The notes under the pieces are model-generated. The model did not search any database. It saw only the letters and a list, made by a program, of their open reading frames with translations, and was not told where the DNA came from. A stretch of 64,000 nt of DNA. Origin: Craspedostauros australis (lineage: Eukaryota; Bacillariophyta; Bacillariophyceae; Mastogloiales; Achnanthaceae). The position numbers and the translations under genes were made by a program. Of the stretch, positions 61,264 through 64,000 are shown piece by piece; positions within the stretch are counted from its first letter, which is position 1; each line of letters starts with the position of its first letter. The stretch is taken from positions 248,001 through 312,000 of the forward strand of contig JAMXDE010000051.1 in NCBI GenBank assembly GCA_026770025.1, written 5' to 3'.

Positions 61264-62013
61264 TCATATCTCCGAGACGACTATTGTACGCATACCCGAA
61301 ACGAGCAACTTCGACTGATCTCGATCAGATTTCATGCAATTGGATTTGGAGGAACTTTGCGACATCGTCGTCATCAGCATCATTTTATCACGGAATGTAT
61401 TATGTATCAGTCAAGTGGATTATGGTATGGTATGGTACGTACCAGAGCATTGCACTCATTACACTCTAATGTTGGCAAGTACGGTACTCTACCTTCATAC
61501 TCTCTCTCTCTCTCTCTCTGTGAAGAGAACGATTACCATTGCTGCGCTCTTCACTTTCCATTCAGTCTAGTCGCCGCGGTTCTTTGTACTCAATGCGCAA
61601 GGTTGATGAGAAGACGTATTTCAGTCACGAGTGTTTTTCGTGACACCTTTTCATTGGGTCATTTGTTGACAACCACCCAACAACAAAAGGTATCCAGTCA
61701 ACATCAACCACAACGTCGCTGTTGGTACCTACGAGCTATGACCTGTGTGTTGTGCACTGTGTGGTGATCGTTTGGTCTGTGCTCTCTCTACCATGTCTTC
61801 TACTGTGACCATGGATTGGATCGTTGGGTGACGACCTCCTTCACCTCCTCTGGTTCTCCCCTCCTCCTGAACCTGTTTCGTCATAGTCTTGATTGCGATC
61901 AAGGGCCTTTGGTACCCTTTCTACCTTGCATCGTTCTTGTGGAGCTTCACGTCCACATCATCATCTATCCATTGGTCAATCCATTGATCAACACATACGT
62001 TGAGTAGCTTGAG
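61264..62013. other. Intergenic, nothing recognised beyond a CT run
   Basis: A (CT)n tract at 61500-61519 and no gene. It contains the 3' end of the CIA30 gene and the leader of the SsuA/THI5-like gene. Confidence 0.45.
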
Positions 62014-63243
62014 ATGTGGCGCGTTGCATCCATTTTGCGAGAAAGGTCCACAGTTGCTTCTGCAACTGCAACTGCAACTGCAGCAAAGGCAAGGGCAAGG
62101 GCAGCCTCGACTGCCACTGCTGGTGGTGTCAGCAATCCAGCCTCCTTCCTTCGCTCTCCCTTGAAATCCTCCCCACGAGCTTGCGCCCATCTGCCATTCT
62201 CAACCGCAGCCGCAACCACGGGCCCAACCGACTCCATCACTGTGCAGCTGGACTACTACCTCTCACCACAATTCGCAGGAGTCGCATCTGCGGTTGTCAA
62301 CGATCTGTACGCAAAGCACGGCATCCACCACCTCAACCTCCTCCCAACATGCCTTCCAGGTGAAGAGCAAGGCAGAGTGCGACAGCATCTCAACGACAAT
62401 CCATCCCATGTGGCGGTTGGAACCGTGGAACAGAACATCTTCACGCCAACCCTCGCGGCCAATCCCCACCTCCGCACCACCGCTGTGGCAGCCATGTTCC
62501 ATCATTCGCCGTTGTGCGTGGCCTTTCTCAAGGATGCACCATCTCCACGTGTGATCGGAGCTCATGAGGACACCGTGGAGCTTCTGCAGAGGCTGTTCCC
62601 CAACGACAAGGTCATCGCCAGTCCACGAGCCAGCAAACTGACCGATCTTCTCATCAACGGTTCTGTGACGGGCATCCAGGCCTACACCACCACCGAGGTG
62701 CCGACCATCGAGCGCATGCTGCGCGATGATCCTGCTTTGGCAGGCAAGAAGCTGGAGGTGACAGTGTTGGAAGGTATGGCAAGTGGCAGTGCAGGTGGCG
62801 GCGTTGCTGGTGGAGCCACAAAGCTTGGATACGGTCAGATGGTGTTCACTGGCGACGAGTGCCTGAGCGGTGATGATGATCGACGCGATGTGGTGAAGGC
62901 GTTCTTGCAGGCCACGTTCGAAGGCTGGGAGCATGCCATCCGTCATCCTGAGCTTGCCGCCGAGCAGGTCCTCGAGGCTCAGAAGCGTTTGCTGGATGTG
63001 AACAGCACGGCCGACGGCGAGCTCGGTGATGTGGATCACTGGTATCGTGGATCGTCGAACGAGACACAGCGCGAGTACGATGTGGAGATGACGCGTCTGT
63101 GCAACGATCAGGTGAAGGGCACGTTTCAGGCAGATCGATACGGAGTGATTGATGTTGATCGTTGGGACGAGGCGAATCGTTGGTTGCTCGGAGATGGGTA
63201 CAAGGGCGATAACTATGCCATCGATCCGGCCGTCTGGAAGTAG
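62014..63243 (+). CDS. SsuA/THI5-like (NMT1) domain protein with organellar leader
   Basis: 409 residues, ATG 62014. The first 70 residues are rich in Ala, Arg and Ser/Thr without acidic residues (after MWRVASILRER), like a mitochondrial or plastid transit peptide. The core from about 75 begins VQLDYYLSPQFAG and ...YAKHGIHHLNLL, the start typical of SsuA/THI5-like periplasmic-binding folds, in which a substrate-binding fold recognises small molecules. The segment VAVGTVEQN.. and the C-terminal helices (VVKAFLQATFEGWEHAIRHPELA) match the family layout. THI5 enzymes, which make the pyrimidine of thiamine, have a cysteine cluster CCCFC; no such motif is here, so HMP synthase activity is doubtful. 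The substrate is unknown. A plastid or mitochondrial ligand-binding protein is more likely than an ABC-transporter part. Confidence 0.75.
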   Translation: MWRVASILRERSTVASATATATAAKARARAASTATAGGVSNPASFLRSPLKSSPRACAHLPFSTAAATTGPTDSITVQLDYYLSPQFAGVASAVVNDLYAKHGIHHLNLLPTCLPGEEQGRVRQHLNDNPSHVAVGTVEQNIFTPTLAANPHLRTTAVAAMFHHSPLCVAFLKDAPSPRVIGAHEDTVELLQRLFPNDKVIASPRASKLTDLLINGSVTGIQAYTTTEVPTIERMLRDDPALAGKKLEVTVLEGMASGSAGGGVAGGATKLGYGQMVFTGDECLSGDDDRRDVVKAFLQATFEGWEHAIRHPELAAEQVLEAQKRLLDVNSTADGELGDVDHWYRGSSNETQREYDVEMTRLCNDQVKGTFQADRYGVIDVDRWDEANRWLLGDGYKGDNYAIDPAVWK

Positions 63244-63738
63244 ATTTGCTGCATACCAAGGACATGAGGGAAGGCCAGCAGGCTGGCCAGTGTGCCTTCG
63301 CTCGAAGACTCCACTGTGCCGCAGCTGCCCTGGAGATGTTCTGCACTACACTTGGTATCATACGCACTCGTGCCATACATTTGTACCCCCAGAAAACGTC
63401 TCCCCATAGCCGAAGACTGAGTGTGTGCATCCATCCTCGAACGATGTCGGAACAAAGTAACCAACCATCCAACGCTGAGCCATGCCGATAGACAGCGCAG
63501 AAGCGAGATAGCCATGCCCTCGAGAGAGAACCATTTCAATGAGCTTGACTCAATCGAGGAATACTCCATACTGATAGTGCTCTGAGGAAGGGTTCGCACC
63601 AAATCCACAGCCAGCCATAAATCTTATATAATGTTATATTAATATTTTAGTAGTATTCCTATCGATATCTGGTGCGTTGCTTGGGGTCGCTTGTCACCCT
63701 ACTAGTATTTATACGATGCCGCGGTCCAGCCGCCAACT
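63244..63738. other. Spacer between convergent genes
   Basis: No gene. The AT-rich stretch ATAATGTTATATTAATATT (63628-63646) lies between the two stop codons and may contain polyadenylation signals for either. Confidence 0.45.
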
Positions 63739-64000
63739 CTACTTCGATTCTGGTTTGGAGAAGAGGCAAACGTCTCCGTACGAAAGGAATCGGTATCCGT
63801 TCTCCTGGGCATCCTCGTAGATCTGGCGGATCTTGTTGCCCTTGGAGTCCTTCAGAAAGCCGGAGACCAACAGCATGAGCGTCGAGTCCGGAGCATGGAA
63901 GTTCGTGACGAGGTTGTCCACAACTTGGAAGTCGTACATGGGTGGGAAGATCATCAGCGAGGTCTTTCCGCTAAGGACCTCCGCATCGTCCCGGCCCTCG
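63739..64000 (-). CDS. queA: QueA-like S-adenosylmethionine:tRNA ribosyltransferase-isomerase, C-terminus (runs off right edge)
   Basis: An open minus-strand frame of 86 codons from the window edge to the stop at 63739, so only the C-terminus is present. It matches the end of bacterial QueA: an aromatic strand FPPMYDFQVVDNLVTNFH, then the invariant-type TNFHAPDSTLMLLVS, and the tail YEDAQENGYRFLSYGD. QueA builds epoxyqueuosine on tRNA by adding a ribosyl group from S-adenosylmethionine, next to last in bacterial queuosine synthesis. An extra KDSKGNK insert and SKPESK tail are seen. Most eukaryotes lack this pathway and salvage queuine, so its presence here suggests endosymbiotic or horizontal origin. 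The N-terminal part and any transit peptide lie outside the window. Confidence 0.85.
   Translation of the reverse strand, partial: EGRDDAEVLSGKTSLMIFPPMYDFQVVDNLVTNFHAPDSTLMLLVSGFLKDSKGNKIRQIYEDAQENGYRFLSYGDVCLFSKPESK

Overview
This is eukaryotic nuclear DNA, most likely from a diatom or a closely related photosynthetic stramenopile. Coding regions are long and mostly single-exon. Two genes carry GT-AG introns of about 130 to 335 bp. Several proteins begin with a signal peptide that ends in a phenylalanine-containing site (SAF, EAFAP), as in proteins of red-derived secondary plastids. Two secreted-type proteins carry the PTxxPTxxPT stalks common in diatoms. LTR-retrotransposon gag-like and DNA-transposon genes are interspersed. 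No rRNA, tRNA or CRISPR was recognised.

Layout. 0-7 kb is a transposon cluster: a gag-like ORF running off the left edge on the minus strand, a DDE-transposase-like ORF, and a three-copy tandem repeat. 7.9-11.4 kb holds a cysteine-rich PT-repeat protein broken by a frameshift and an in-frame TGA, then a fragment resembling the GNAT domain of N-acetylglutamate synthase. 12.2-14.7 kb is a Tc1/mariner-like transposase. 16.9-17.9 kb is a non-autonomous DNA transposon with inverted ends flanked by TA.

18-32 kb is mostly single-copy genes: a type II membrane protein, a Q/M-rich protein with two membrane segments, a small protein of four 35-residue repeats, a plastid-type unknown protein, and a spliced subtilisin-like protease with a PT stalk. 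35.6-38.7 kb is a four-exon lipoxygenase with all five iron ligands. 39.9-44 kb encodes a polyprotein of 14 tandem ubiquitin-like domains without diglycine ends. 44.4-49.2 kb holds two tandem TKL-like kinases in which HRD is replaced by FGD. 50.8-56.5 kb encodes a giant acidic repeat protein carrying four KRV[TR]F motifs of the PP1-docking type. The right end has a low-complexity protein, a CIA30-domain protein with a plastid-type leader, an SsuA/THI5-like protein with a transit-like leader, and the C-terminus of a bacterial-type QueA.

Apart from the kinase pair, neighbouring genes show no obvious shared pathway. The plastid- and organelle-type leaders (lipoxygenase, CIA30 protein, 24.6-26.9 kb protein, SsuA-like protein) fit an algal cell. 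The most novel items are the non-cleavable poly-ubiquitin-like protein, the RVxF-repeat giant, and the FGD kinases. All start positions were re-read: where the longest open frame begins at a non-ATG codon, the first in-frame ATG is used.
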